Below are positions 52,584-62,104 of a stretch of DNA of 64,000 nt, in pieces (within the stretch, counting starts at the first letter, position 1; the number at the start of each line of letters is the position of its first letter). Source of the stretch: Jutongia huaianensis (GTDB lineage Bacteria; Bacillota; Clostridia; Lachnospirales; Lachnospiraceae). The translations under genes and the position numbers were made by a program. The notes below the pieces were generated by a model that saw nothing but the letters and a program-made list of their open reading frames with translations, had not been told where the DNA came from and did no database searches. Location of the stretch: the NCBI RefSeq assembly GCF_014384985.1, contig NZ_JACRSX010000008.1:1-64000 (forward strand). Reading direction: 5' to 3'.

Positions 52584-52674
52584 AGGGCATAGGAAAATGC
52601 TCGTAGCGCAGAGTAAAGCCAACGAGAATTGCAAAGCAATTCTTGGAGGGCAAAACGCTGGTTTTGCCATTTTT
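52584..52674 (+). repeat. Three-hairpin intergenic repeat element before clpP
   Basis: Hairpin 1: GCAT/ATGC at 52587-52600. Hairpin 2: CGAGAATTGC/GCAATTCTTG at 52623-52645. Hairpin 3: GGCAAAAC-GCTG-GTTTTGCC at 52649-52668, then ATTTTT. Parts recur at 41665-41711 and, inverted, at 54668-54690. The third hairpin looks like a terminator and lies 32 bases before the clpP start codon. Confidence 0.7.
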
Positions 52675-52700
52675 GAACAAAAAGTTAGGAGGGTGTAGCA

Positions 52701-53288
52701 ATGAGTTACAGTATACCGTACGTCATAGAGAAAACAAGCAGTGGAGAGCGTTCTTATGATATTTATTCCAGACTGCTTCAGGATCGTATCATTTTTCTGA
52801 GCAATGAGGTCAATGATGATATTGCAAGCCTGATCGTATCACAGCTTTTGTTTCTGGAGTCACAGGATCCGGGCAAAGATATCAGCCTTTACATCAACAG
52901 TCCGGGAGGCTCTGTCAGTGCAGGGTTTGCAATTTATGACACCATGAACTACATCAAATGTGATGTGGCCACATATTGTATGGGACTTGCAGCCAGTATG
53001 GGAGCTTTTCTGCTGGCAGGCGGTGCAAAGGGCAAGCGTTATGCTATGCCAAATGCAGAGATTATGATACATCAACCGTCTGGCGGAGCCAAAGGGCAGG
53101 AGACGGAGATCCGTATTGTGGCAGAGCAGATATTAAAGACCAGAGAGCGTTTGAATCAGATCCTGGCAGACAATACAGGAAAGCCTCTGGATGTGATCGT
53201 TGCAGATACAGAGCGCGACAATTATATGACCGCAGAGGAAGCAAAGGCTTACGGTCTGGTGGATCATGTAATTACGAAGCGGGCATAG
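52701..53288 (+). CDS. clpP: ATP-dependent Clp protease proteolytic subunit
   Basis: A 195-residue serine peptidase that forms the tetradecameric Clp chamber. The triad is Ser99 ([10 protein letters not shown]), His124 (MIHQPSGG) and Asp173 ([11 protein letters not shown]). The N-terminal [19 protein letters not shown] loop contacts the ATPase. The start has AGGAGGG at normal spacing. It pairs with clpX 80 bases downstream. A terminator and a terminator-like hairpin lie between tig and this gene. Confidence 0.97.
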   Translation: MSYSIPYVIEKTSSGERSYDIYSRLLQDRIIFLSNEVNDDIASLIVSQLLFLESQDPGKDISLYINSPGGSVSAGFAIYDTMNYIKCDVATYCMGLAASMGAFLLAGGAKGKRYAMPNAEIMIHQPSGGAKGQETEIRIVAEQILKTRERLNQILADNTGKPLDVIVADTERDNYMTAEEAKAYGLVDHVITKRA

Positions 53289-53368
53289 CTGCGTGACAAC
53301 GAAGTAATTCAAATATATCGGTGAGTGTTGTTGGTTTCACTCACATTATAATATGATTGGAGATTAGA

Positions 53369-54658
53369 ATGGCAGGAAAGAAAGACGAAGGCAGACTGAA
53401 ATGTTCCTTCTGTGGTAAGACACAGGATCAGGTACGAAAGCTGATCGCAGGACCAGGGGTTTATATCTGTGAGCAGTGTGTGGATCTGTGCAATGAGATT
53501 ATCGAAGATGAACTGGACAGTGGCAATTTATCCTACGACAATGAAACAGAAATCAATCTTCTGAAACCGAAGGAAATGAAAGAATTTCTGGATGAGTATG
53601 TGATTGGTCAGGAGGATGCCAAGAAGGTATTGTCTGTCGCTGTTTATAATCATTATAAGAGAGTGCTGTCTGAAAAAAGCATGGATGTGGAGCTTCAGAA
53701 GAGTAATATTATTATGCTGGGACCGACGGGTTCCGGAAAGACATTTCTGGCACAGACGCTGGCAAAGATTCTCAATGTACCATTTGCCATTGCAGATGCG
53801 ACGGCGTTGACAGAGGCTGGTTATGTAGGTGAAGATGTAGAGAATATCCTTCTCAAGATCATCCAGGCAGCAGATTATGATATGGAACGTGCGCAGCACG
53901 GTATTATATATATTGATGAGATTGATAAAATTACACGCAAGGGAGAAAACGTATCCATTACCCGTGATGTATCCGGGGAGGGTGTACAGCAGGCGTTGTT
54001 AAAGATTCTTGAGGGAACCGTAGCCAGTGTACCACCACAGGGAGGCAGAAAGCATCCACATCAGGAGTTTTACCAGTTAGACACGACGAATATTTTATTT
54101 ATCTGCGGAGGAGCTTTTGATGGTCTTGACAAGATCATTGGTTCCCGGATCGGACAGAAATCCATCGGATTTAATTCTGAGATTTCCGACAAGGAAGATG
54201 AGAATGTAGGTGAGCTGTTCAAGCAGGTTCTGCCGGAGGATTTTGTGAAATTCGGACTGATTCCGGAGCTGATCGGTCGTCTGCCGGTCAATGTAGGACT
54301 GGATCTTTTGGATGAGAAAGCATTGGAGCGTATCCTGGTGGAACCAAAGAATGCGATTACCAAGCAGTATAAGAAGCTGTTTGAGCTGGATGATGTTAAG
54401 CTGACATTCCAGGATGGAGCAATTCAGGCAATCGCAAAACGTGCTATTGAGCGGGGAACCGGAGCCAGAGGTATTCGTGCGATCATTGAGTCAGTTATGA
54501 TGAATGCGATGTATGAGGTACCGTCCGATGAGGATGCGGTAGAATGTATTATCACCGAGGCAGCAGCAAAGGGAGAGGCGGAGCCGATCCTTGTTACCAA
54601 AAATGATGAACGAAGAGAAATTTCCTCCGACAGCAATGCGAAGGATGAGATTGCGTAA
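53369..54658 (+). CDS. clpX: Clp protease ATP-binding subunit ClpX
   Basis: A 429-residue AAA+ unfoldase that feeds substrates to ClpP. The N-terminal zinc-binding domain has Cys pairs CSFCGKTQ and CEQCVDLC (about 11-39). Walker A is GPTGSGKT (118-125) and Walker [11 protein letters not shown]; the GYVGEDVE pore loop and sensor regions are intact. The ATG at 53369 is used because GGAG lies 6 bases before it and the TTG at 53357 is unneeded. The C-terminal ~25 residues are acidic and variable. Confidence 0.97.
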   Translation: MAGKKDEGRLKCSFCGKTQDQVRKLIAGPGVYICEQCVDLCNEIIEDELDSGNLSYDNETEINLLKPKEMKEFLDEYVIGQEDAKKVLSVAVYNHYKRVLSEKSMDVELQKSNIIMLGPTGSGKTFLAQTLAKILNVPFAIADATALTEAGYVGEDVENILLKIIQAADYDMERAQHGIIYIDEIDKITRKGENVSITRDVSGEGVQQALLKILEGTVASVPPQGGRKHPHQEFYQLDTTNILFICGGAFDGLDKIIGSRIGQKSIGFNSEISDKEDENVGELFKQVLPEDFVKFGLIPELIGRLPVNVGLDLLDEKALERILVEPKNAITKQYKKLFELDDVKLTFQDGAIQAIAKRAIERGTGARGIRAIIESVMMNAMYEVPSDEDAVECIITEAAAKGEAEPILVTKNDERREISSDSNAKDEIA

Positions 54659-54659
54659 A

Positions 54660-54690
54660 TGAAAAAGGGCAAAACCAGTGTTTTGTCCTC
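54660..54690 (-). repeat. Inverted partial copy of the dispersed hairpin element
   Basis: Read on the minus strand this is GGAGG-ACAAAAC-ACTG-GTTTTGCC followed by CTTTTT, close to 52645-52674. It lies directly after clpX. Confidence 0.65.
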
Positions 54691-54699
54691 CAAACAAAG

Positions 54700-54729
54700 A
54701 GAGGGCTGCTTTTGAGCACCCTCTTTTTA
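54700..54729 (+). terminator. Terminator of clpX
   Basis: AGAGGG-c-TGC pairs with GCA-CCCTCT (one bulge), followed by a T5 run. Confidence 0.8.
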
Positions 54730-54782
54730 AAAATAAAAAGGTCATGGGGACGTGACCGAGCAGAAAGGAAACAAAAATTGCT

Positions 54783-57125
54783 ATGATCAAGAAACCTTTA
54801 ATGGCACTGCGGGATGTGGTGGCTTTGCCAGGGGTTACAGCATATATCGAGGTGGCCAAGGCAGAGACTGTCAGTGCGATGGAAGCGGCGATGGAAAATG
54901 ACCAGATGGTGTTTACTGCAGCCAAACGGGATGCAGAGAGCAGCGATGTCAATATGGATAATTTATTTGAAGTAGGAACCATTGCAAAGGTAAAACAGAT
55001 TGCCCGGATGCCGGATAAATATGTCCGGGTCGTTCTGGAAGGCGAGAAAAGAGCTCATCTGCTGTCTCTGGAAAGCACTGATGAAGGATATATTCTTGCA
55101 AATATACAGGAGTCCGAGGAAGAGGAAGATGTCTGGAACAATGCGGATATATTGTCCAATCATGGGGAACCGACAGAGCAGTTGAAGCGCGTGGCTATGA
55201 TCCGGCAGTTGAAGCAGCTGTTCCGGGAATATTGTGACCGTCAGGGGAAAATGGGTCAGCAGCTTCAGGATATGGTCAGTGAAAGTATCGATCTGGACCG
55301 GATCATTTATATGATCACAGCGAATCTTCCGATTCATTATCATCTGAAGCAGGGAATCATTGAGCCGGATCGCATTGAGGATCGCTTCACAGAACTGATG
55401 ATTGTGATGGAACGGGAACTTGGAATCCTGCGTCTGCAGGGAGACATTTCCGAAATGGTAAAGCAGCAGGTAGAGGATAATCAGAAGGAGTATTATCTTC
55501 GGGAGCAGATCAAGGCGATCCATAAGGAACTGGGAGAGGACGACGCAGAATCCGAGGCAGATAAATTTGAACGGAAGCTTGCCAAATTGAAAGCAACGGA
55601 CAAAGTTAAGAAAAAGATCAAAGAAGAGATCAGCCGTTATAAACGGATCAGTTCCAATAATTCGGAGAGTGCTGTGATCCGTGGATATTTAGAGACTCTT
55701 CTTGCCATGCCATGGAAAAAGATGAGCAGGGATAATACAGATGTGGCTCATGCGAAGGAGATTCTGGATGCAGATCATTATGGTCTGGAAAAGGTCAAGG
55801 AACGAATTCTGGAATATCTGGCGGTAAAAAAGCTCAACAAAAATGGAACCGGCACGATCATCTGTCTGGTGGGACCTCCGGGAACAGGAAAAACTTCCAT
55901 TGCAAAATCGGTGGCAAAGGCATTGGGTAGAAAGTATGTGAGAATCTGCCTGGGAGGTGTCCGGGATGAGGCAGAGCTTCGGGGACACCGCAGAACATAT
56001 GTGGGGGCTATGCCCGGACGGGTGATCAATGCAGTAAAAAATGCAAAGGTTAAAAATCCTCTAATTCTGTTTGATGAGATTGACAAAATGGTCAGTGATG
56101 GAAGAGGAGACCCGGCAGCGGCCATGTTAGAGATTCTTGATCCTGAACAGAACAAGCATTTTTCGGATCATTATCTGGAGCTGTCCTTTGATCTTTCCAA
56201 AGCATTTTTTATCTGTACCGCAAATGGGACAGACACCATTTCAAGACCTCTTTTGGATCGTATGGAAGTGATCGAACTTCCGGGTTATACGGAGAATGAA
56301 AAGTTCCATATTGCAAAGGAGCATCTGTGGACAAAACAGCTTGCGCAGAATGGAATCACAAAACAGCAGCTTACCATTACAGACAAGGCACTTCGGACAG
56401 TGATCCTTCGTTATACGAGGGAAGCGGGAGTCCGTGGTCTGGAGCGGCGGATTGCTTCTTTGTGCCGGAAGGCAGCGAAGGTGATCGCACAGGAGGATAC
56501 CAAGACGAAGATCCGGATATCGGACCGAAATGTAAAAGAATATCTGGGAAAACCGGTATATAAGCCGAATGCAGCCAATGAAAAGCCGGAGATCGGTATT
56601 GTGCGGGGACTTGCCTGGACCAGTGTCGGAGGAGAAACTCTGGAGATTGAGGTGATGTCTCTGAAAGGTTCCGGTAAGCTGGAGCTGACAGGGAAGCTTG
56701 GAGATGTGATGCAGGAATCTGCAAAGATTGCATTGACATATGTACGATATCTGGTACAGGATCAGGTATCCGAAGATTATTTTGAAAAGCATGATATCCA
56801 TATCCATGTGCCGGAGGGAGCAACACCAAAGGATGGCCCGTCTGCCGGTGTTACCATGACTACGGCAATCTATTCTGCAGTGACCGAAAAAGCGGTCAGG
56901 GCGGATGTAGCCATGACCGGTGAGGTTACCCTGCGGGGACGTGTTCTTCCCATCGGGGGACTGAAAGAGAAGCTTTTGGCGGCGAAGGAAGCCGGAATTC
57001 AGGAGGTTCTGGTGCCAAAGGAAAACAGCCGTGATGTGGATGAGATGGAAGCAGAGATTCTGGATGGAATCGAACTTAAGTATGTGCAGAAGGTGGAAGA
57101 CGTCCTAAAGGAGGCTCTTGCATAG
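54783..57125 (+). CDS. lon: ATP-dependent Lon protease
   Basis: A 780-residue AAA+ protease that removes damaged and regulatory proteins. The N-terminal substrate-binding domain (about 1-200) starts with LMALRDVVALPG. The ATPase domain has Walker A GPPGTGKT (364-371) and Walker B ILFDEIDKM. The protease domain has the Ser687/Lys730 dyad in PKDGPSAGVT and GGLKEKLLAAKEAG. Length is typical of LonA. The nearest SD-like AAAGGA is 13 bases before the ATG, so initiation may be weak or controlled. engB follows closely. Confidence 0.96.
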   Translation: MIKKPLMALRDVVALPGVTAYIEVAKAETVSAMEAAMENDQMVFTAAKRDAESSDVNMDNLFEVGTIAKVKQIARMPDKYVRVVLEGEKRAHLLSLESTDEGYILANIQESEEEEDVWNNADILSNHGEPTEQLKRVAMIRQLKQLFREYCDRQGKMGQQLQDMVSESIDLDRIIYMITANLPIHYHLKQGIIEPDRIEDRFTELMIVMERELGILRLQGDISEMVKQQVEDNQKEYYLREQIKAIHKELGEDDAESEADKFERKLAKLKATDKVKKKIKEEISRYKRISSNNSESAVIRGYLETLLAMPWKKMSRDNTDVAHAKEILDADHYGLEKVKERILEYLAVKKLNKNGTGTIICLVGPPGTGKTSIAKSVAKALGRKYVRICLGGVRDEAELRGHRRTYVGAMPGRVINAVKNAKVKNPLILFDEIDKMVSDGRGDPAAAMLEILDPEQNKHFSDHYLELSFDLSKAFFICTANGTDTISRPLLDRMEVIELPGYTENEKFHIAKEHLWTKQLAQNGITKQQLTITDKALRTVILRYTREAGVRGLERRIASLCRKAAKVIAQEDTKTKIRISDRNVKEYLGKPVYKPNAANEKPEIGIVRGLAWTSVGGETLEIEVMSLKGSGKLELTGKLGDVMQESAKIALTYVRYLVQDQVSEDYFEKHDIHIHVPEGATPKDGPSAGVTMTTAIYSAVTEKAVRADVAMTGEVTLRGRVLPIGGLKEKLLAAKEAGIQEVLVPKENSRDVDEMEAEILDGIELKYVQKVEDVLKEALA

Positions 57126-57191
57126 AACAGAGTGGAGAATCGTGTGCTTGCAGTCCGTAGTTATGGGCTGGGAAAGGAATATAGGGTTACA

Positions 57192-57809
57192 ATGAAAATA
57201 AAATCAGTAAATCTGGAAACAGTATGTGGAATTACCAGTAAAATGCCGGAGAACGATAAATTAGAGGTGGCTTTTGCAGGGCGTTCCAATGTGGGAAAGT
57301 CTACGCTGATCAATGGGCTTATGAACCGGAAGTCTCTGGCGAGAACATCATCCCAGCCGGGAAAAACCCAGACCGTCAATTTTTATAATATTAATGATCT
57401 GTTGTACTTTGTGGATCTTCCGGGATACGGTTATGCGAAGGTATCCCAGCAGACTGTGGAAAAGTGGGGCAAAATGATCAACCGTTATCTGGACGGTTCC
57501 AAGGTACTGCGCCTGATCTTTTTGCTGGTGGATATCCGTCATAAGCCAAACCAGAATGATCTGCAGATGTATGAGTGGTGTACCCACTATGGATTTAATC
57601 CCATTATCATTGCTACGAAGGCGGATAAGATCAAACGATCCCAGAAGGCAAAACAGATCAAGCAGATCAAGGAAACCCTTCAGGTGGTGGAGGGAACGCC
57701 GGTGATCCCATACTCATCTATGACGAAGGAAGGCAGAGAAGAGATCTGGGAGTATATTGATATGGTTTATGAGGGATTTTCACAGGAGCAGGATTTGCAA
57801 AGTGAATGA
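57192..57809 (+). CDS. engB: Ribosome biogenesis GTP-binding protein EngB/YsxC
   Basis: A 205-residue small GTPase needed for 50S assembly. G1 GRSNVGKST, G3 DLPGYGYAKV and G4 ATKADK are present, with the family sequence SSQPGKTQTVNFY between. I use the ATG at 57192 because it gives the normal family start and length; the GTG at 57132 would add 20 residues with no homology. It is the last gene of the lon unit, an arrangement common in Firmicutes. Confidence 0.94.
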   Translation: MKIKSVNLETVCGITSKMPENDKLEVAFAGRSNVGKSTLINGLMNRKSLARTSSQPGKTQTVNFYNINDLLYFVDLPGYGYAKVSQQTVEKWGKMINRYLDGSKVLRLIFLLVDIRHKPNQNDLQMYEWCTHYGFNPIIIATKADKIKRSQKAKQIKQIKETLQVVEGTPVIPYSSMTKEGREEIWEYIDMVYEGFSQEQDLQSE

Positions 57810-57905
57810 CATTTTTTGGATATTTATTGCGTATTTTGTCCTATATACTAAAAATAGTTTGAAAATCGCTTCCTGTGATAATAACAGCAAAAACAGGAAC
57901 AAAGC

Positions 57906-58985
57906 ATGGGGAAAGGCATGGTGATTATAATGAAGATAGTTGTATTAGCCGGTGGACTTAGTACAGAGAGAGATGTATCCATCAATTCTGCATCAAAGGT
58001 GTGTAAGGCACTTCGGGAAAAGGGTCATCAGGCGGTCATCTTAGATATATTTCTGGGACATGGAAAGACAGGAGACAGTCTGGAGGGGATTTTTGAGGGA
58101 GATCCGCAGCTGACGCAGATGTCTGATACGATCCAGTCCGTGGATCCGGATCTGGAGGCGGTCAAGGCAATGAGAACAGAAAACCCGGACTGCCTGTTTG
58201 GACCAAATGTCATTGAGATCTGTCGCATGGCAGATATTGTATATATGGGACTTCACGGAGCAGAGGGAGAGAATGGAAAGGTACAGGCCGCCTTTGATGT
58301 GCTGGGAATCAGGTATACCGGCTCCGGTTATCTGGGAAGTGCCATGGCGATGGATAAGGGGGTCGCTAAAAAGATGTTCCAGGCAGCAGGAATCCCGACG
58401 CCGAAGGGATTTACAGTAAAGAAGGGAGAAAAGGATTCCGTAAAACGTGTGGTATCGGAGTTTGGTTTCCCATGTGTTGTAAAGCCTTGCTGTGGCGGCT
58501 CCAGTGTCGGGGTCAGCTTTGCAGAAAATGAGGCACAGTATCAGGATGCTCTGGAACTGGCATTTCGCTATGAGGATGAGGTAGTTGTGGAGGAATGTAT
58601 CCATGGCAGGGAGTTTTCTGCCGGTGTTGTAGCAGGAGAAGCTCTTCCTGTTATTGAGATCATTCCAAAGACAGGGTTTTATGATTATAAGACAAAATAC
58701 CAGGCAGGAATGGCAGAGGATGTCTGTCCGGCAGAGCTTAGTGAGGCTCTGACGAAGGAAATGCAGGGATATGCGCTGGATGTATATCGTGAGCTTAAAC
58801 TGGAAGTATATGGAAGGATTGATTTCCTTCTCAATGAAAAGAACGAAATGTACTGTCTGGAGGCCAATACCCTTCCGGGAATGACACCGACAAGCCTTCT
58901 TCCTCAGGAAGCACTTGCTGTAGGCGTTGATTATGGTACCCTCTGTGAAAAGATTATTCAGGAAGCATTAAAAAAATATAAATAA
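57906..58985 (+). CDS. ddl: D-alanine--D-alanine ligase
   Basis: A 359-residue ATP-grasp ligase that joins two D-Ala for peptidoglycan precursors. VLAGGLSTERDVSINSA is the N-terminal substrate site. PCVVKPCCGGSSVGV and EECIHGREFSAGV bind ATP, FYDYKTKY has the Tyr expected for a D-Ala (not D-lactate) ligase, and YCLEANTLPGMTP holds the metal-binding residues. The ATG at 57906 has AGGA 7 bases before it; the family start is better matched by MKIVVLAGG at 57930. murF follows 3 bases after the stop in the longest reading, so the pair is co-transcribed. Confidence 0.94.
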   Translation: MGKGMVIIMKIVVLAGGLSTERDVSINSASKVCKALREKGHQAVILDIFLGHGKTGDSLEGIFEGDPQLTQMSDTIQSVDPDLEAVKAMRTENPDCLFGPNVIEICRMADIVYMGLHGAEGENGKVQAAFDVLGIRYTGSGYLGSAMAMDKGVAKKMFQAAGIPTPKGFTVKKGEKDSVKRVVSEFGFPCVVKPCCGGSSVGVSFAENEAQYQDALELAFRYEDEVVVEECIHGREFSAGVVAGEALPVIEIIPKTGFYDYKTKYQAGMAEDVCPAELSEALTKEMQGYALDVYRELKLEVYGRIDFLLNEKNEMYCLEANTLPGMTPTSLLPQEALAVGVDYGTLCEKIIQEALKKYK

Positions 58986-59048
58986 ACATTGTTTCACAAA
59001 AATATAAAAAGGGAGAGCAGTTATAAGAGACTGCAGATGGAGAGATTG

Positions 59049-60470
59049 ATGAAGGGAATGACGTTAGAGGCGGTAGCACAGGCAGTAAAGGGAACTTATA
59101 CCGGACCGGAGGAACGGAAGGAATCCGAGCTTTCTTCTATTACCATTGACAGCCGCCAGGTAGAAAAGGACGGTCTGTTTGTGGCGATCAAGGGAGCAAG
59201 GGTTGACGGTAACACATTTATACCGGGCGCATATGAGGATGGAGCTCTCTGTTGTATGTCCACGGAGCCTCCGAAGGATGAAACAAAACCATATATTCAG
59301 GTGGAATCATGCGAACAGGCATTGAAGGATATGGCAGAGTTATACCGGGCGGGGCTTACGATTCCGGTGATTGGTATTACCGGAAGTGTGGGAAAGACTA
59401 CCACCAAGGAAATGATCGCAGCGGTATTATCTCAGAAATATGATACATTAAAAACATTGGGAAATTTCAATAATGAGATCGGTCTGCCTTTGACGATCTT
59501 CCGGATCCGGGAGCATCATCAGGCTGCTGTTCTGGAAATGGGCATTAGTGATTTTGGTGAGATGACACGCCTGGCAAAGGTGGCAAAGCCGGATATCTGT
59601 GTGATCACCAACATTGGTCAGTGTCATCTGGAAAATCTCGGAACCCGTGATGGTATCCTGAAAGCGAAAACGGAGATATTTACTTATCTGAAACCGGAGG
59701 GGAAGGCTGTATTAAACGGAAATGATGACAAGCTGTGCACATTGGATCAGGACGAACGTATCAGTGCGCCGGTATTTTATGGACTGCCGGATGGGGGTAA
59801 GTTGGATCAGACAAAGGAAGGTGCCAAGCTGTCTGTTTATGCACAAAACTGCGAGAGTCTTGGCCTGGCAGGTAGCCGGTTTATGCTGCATACCCCGAAG
59901 GGAGAGATCTCTGTGACGGTACCGGCACCGGGACGTCATATGATCTCCAATGCACTGGCAGCAGCGGCTGTGGGCTGTGAACTGGGACTTTCTCTGGAGC
60001 AGATCAAGGCAGGAATCGAGTCCTATGAGCCGGTGGGGGGTCATGGCCACATTATACAGACCGATGATATGACCATTATGGATGACTGCTATAATGCCAA
60101 TCCGGTTTCCATGAAGGCAGGAATCGACGTGCTTAGTGAAGTGGAGGGCAGCAGGACCGTTGCGATCATGGGAGACATGTTTGAGCTTGGAGATGAGGAA
60201 GCACAGATGCATTATGAAGTGGGTCAGTATGCTGCCAGAAAGGGCATTTCGCTGATCATTTCCATTGGATCTCTGGCACAGAATTATGAGAAGGGCATTG
60301 AGGAGATCAGCCGGACCGGGGGCTATGCAGGGCGTCATCTCTACTTTGCGGACCTGGACGCATTTCTGGAAACAGGCATCCGGGAAATACGGAAGGGTGA
60401 TGCGGTGCTTGTAAAGGCTTCCCATGCTATGCATTTTGAAAAGATTGTGAAAGTATTGCAGGAGCAATGA
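59049..60470 (+). CDS. murF: UDP-N-acetylmuramoyl-tripeptide--D-alanyl-D-alanine ligase
   Basis: A 473-residue Mur ligase that adds the D-Ala-D-Ala dipeptide made by Ddl to the UDP-MurNAc tripeptide. N-terminal domain (SSITIDSRQVEKDGLFVAIKG), central P-loop GSVGKTTTKEM, the NFNNEIGLP motif of MurF, and a C-terminal ligase domain with MDDCYNANPVSMKAGI are present. The ATG at 59049 is chosen because GGAGA is 5-6 bases upstream; ATGs at 59037 and 59058 are also possible. Directly downstream of ddl. Confidence 0.92.
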   Translation: MKGMTLEAVAQAVKGTYTGPEERKESELSSITIDSRQVEKDGLFVAIKGARVDGNTFIPGAYEDGALCCMSTEPPKDETKPYIQVESCEQALKDMAELYRAGLTIPVIGITGSVGKTTTKEMIAAVLSQKYDTLKTLGNFNNEIGLPLTIFRIREHHQAAVLEMGISDFGEMTRLAKVAKPDICVITNIGQCHLENLGTRDGILKAKTEIFTYLKPEGKAVLNGNDDKLCTLDQDERISAPVFYGLPDGGKLDQTKEGAKLSVYAQNCESLGLAGSRFMLHTPKGEISVTVPAPGRHMISNALAAAAVGCELGLSLEQIKAGIESYEPVGGHGHIIQTDDMTIMDDCYNANPVSMKAGIDVLSEVEGSRTVAIMGDMFELGDEEAQMHYEVGQYAARKGISLIISIGSLAQNYEKGIEEISRTGGYAGRHLYFADLDAFLETGIREIRKGDAVLVKASHAMHFEKIVKVLQEQ

Positions 60471-60550
60471 TAAACAGATTTTTTGGTGGATGCCGGCACA
60501 GGCAGGAGAGGCAGAGAGTAGAATTTCCGATAACGCCTCAAAGTTAGGTC
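60471..60550 (+). other. Gap between murF and the T-box promoter
   Basis: I see no gene, no clear terminator and no repeat in these 80 bases. A GC-rich stretch GCCGGCACAGGCAGGAGAGGC could form weak structure only. Confidence 0.5.
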
Positions 60551-60579
60551 TTGTCAAAGATTAGAAAGTATGATATCAT
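60551..60579 (+). promoter_or_regulatory. Promoter of the pheST T-box transcript
   Basis: TTGTCA at 60551-60556 and TATCAT at 60574-60579 with a 17-base spacer. Transcription would start near 60586, just before stem I. Confidence 0.65.
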
Positions 60580-60585
60580 ACAACC

Positions 60586-60981
60586 AAATGTAAAGGCGAT
60601 GATCGCGTTTAGTAGAGAACATCGATCCGGTCAGAGAGAGGATGCCATCGGCTGAAAGCATCTTTACGTTCCCGGTGTGATCGAATTTCCCGCGTGAGCT
60701 GCAGACAGGAAAGAGAGACAGATAGTCCTATTTATTGTTATAATATTTTGGTGATGATCTATTTAGTATTGTCTGACGATTCGCACACGTTACGTGCAAT
60801 GAAGTGTTTATGTGATGATACCGGAGGATGATGAAGCTCCATTGATTGGATTGTAGTTGTCAGTGTATCACAGCTTACATAAGAAACAGGGTGGTACCGC
60901 GGTAGATTCCGTCCCTGACATTGTGTCGGGAGGAAGCCGGGATACCAATTTCAAGCTCCTTGCGATGCAGGGAGTTTTTTT
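60586..60981 (+). promoter_or_regulatory. T-box riboswitch (tRNA-Phe sensing) before pheS
   Basis: The leader has a T-box core AGGGTGGTACCGCGG at about 60888-60902, which in this family pairs with the acceptor end of uncharged tRNA in the antiterminator. The terminator is CTCCTTGC/GCAGGGAG at 60956-60974 with a seven-T tail. Stem I spans about 60595-60700, with an AGTAGAGAA kink-turn type motif at 60611-60619 and a specifier region GAATTTCC (60683-60690) that reads UUC, a Phe codon, at 60687-60689. When Phe-tRNA is uncharged it should switch transcription on into pheS. The exact pairing of stems II and III was not worked out. Confidence 0.92.
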
Positions 60982-61061
60982 GATCTTAAGAAACCTTTTG
61001 TTTTTAGTTGATCATAGAAAGACTCCTTTCAAAAATCTATTTAAATAATCGGAGGTTAGTG

Positions 61062-62081
61062 ATGAAAGACAGGTTAAAACAGATCATGGATGAAGCAATG
61101 GCACAGATTGATTCCTCTGACAAGCTGGATAAACTTAATGAGATCAAGGTGTCATTTTTGGGAAAGAAGGGTGAGTTGACATCCATTCTCAAGTCAATGA
61201 AGGATGTAGCTCCGGAGGATCGCCCGAAGGTTGGACAGATGGTAAATGATGCCCGCAGTAAGATTGAGGAGCATCTGGAGGAGAAAAAGAAAGCCTTTGA
61301 GCAGGCACTCCGTGAGGAAAAGATGAAAGCGGAGACAATTGATGTAACATTACCGGGACAGCGTATTCCGGAGGGACATCGTCATCCAAACACCATGACC
61401 CTGGAAGAAGTAGAGAACATCTTTATCGGTATGGGCTATGAGGTTGTAGAGGGTCCGGAGATCGAGAGAGATTATTATAACTTTGAGGCTTTGAACATTC
61501 CGGCAGACCATCCGGCAAAGGATGAGCAGGATACCTTCTATATTACACAGGATATTCTTCTTCGTACCCAGACCTCTTCCGTACAGGTTCACGAGATGGA
61601 GAAGGGCAGACTGCCGATCCGTATGATCGCACCGGGACGAGTTTTCCGTTCCGATGAGGTGGATGCGACACATTCTCCGACTTTCCATCAGATCGAGGGT
61701 CTTGTGGTAGACAAAAATATAACATTTTCCGACCTGAAGGGAACGCTGCAGGAGTTTGCAAAGCGTTTGTTCGGAGAAGATACAAAGGTAAAATTCCGTC
61801 CGCATCACTTCCAGTTTACAGAGCCGAGTGCCGAGATGGATGTTACCTGTTTTAAATGCGGCGGAAAGGGCTGCCGTTTCTGTAAGGGCGAAGGCTGGGT
61901 TGAGATTCTCGGCTGTGGTATGGTTCATCCGCATGTGCTGGAGATGAGCGGCATTGATCCGGAGGAATATACCGGATTTGCATTTGGTGTCGGACTGGAG
62001 CGAATTGCATTGTTCAAGTACGAGATTGATGATATGAGATTATTATACGAAAATGATACAAGATTCTTAAAACAGTTCTAA
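61062..62081 (+). CDS. pheS: Phenylalanyl-tRNA synthetase alpha subunit
   Basis: A 339-residue class II subunit of the heterotetrameric enzyme that charges tRNA-Phe. A coiled-coil N-terminus (about 1-90) precedes the catalytic core with VFRSDEVDATHSPTFHQIEGL (motif 2) and GFAFGVGLERIALFKY (motif 3). The ATG at 61062 has CGGAGG 6 bases upstream; the longer frame from 61008 lies in the T-box transcript and lacks a site. Regulated by the T-box upstream; pheT follows after 23 bases. Confidence 0.96.
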   Translation: MKDRLKQIMDEAMAQIDSSDKLDKLNEIKVSFLGKKGELTSILKSMKDVAPEDRPKVGQMVNDARSKIEEHLEEKKKAFEQALREEKMKAETIDVTLPGQRIPEGHRHPNTMTLEEVENIFIGMGYEVVEGPEIERDYYNFEALNIPADHPAKDEQDTFYITQDILLRTQTSSVQVHEMEKGRLPIRMIAPGRVFRSDEVDATHSPTFHQIEGLVVDKNITFSDLKGTLQEFAKRLFGEDTKVKFRPHHFQFTEPSAEMDVTCFKCGGKGCRFCKGEGWVEILGCGMVHPHVLEMSGIDPEEYTGFAFGVGLERIALFKYEIDDMRLLYENDTRFLKQF

Positions 62082-62104
62082 ATAGAAGAAAGGAAGAAAA
62101 TAAC

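Noticed and set aside
60857..61048. 63-residue open frame inside the T-box
   Set aside because: It covers the antiterminator and terminator of the riboswitch and has no ribosome binding site.
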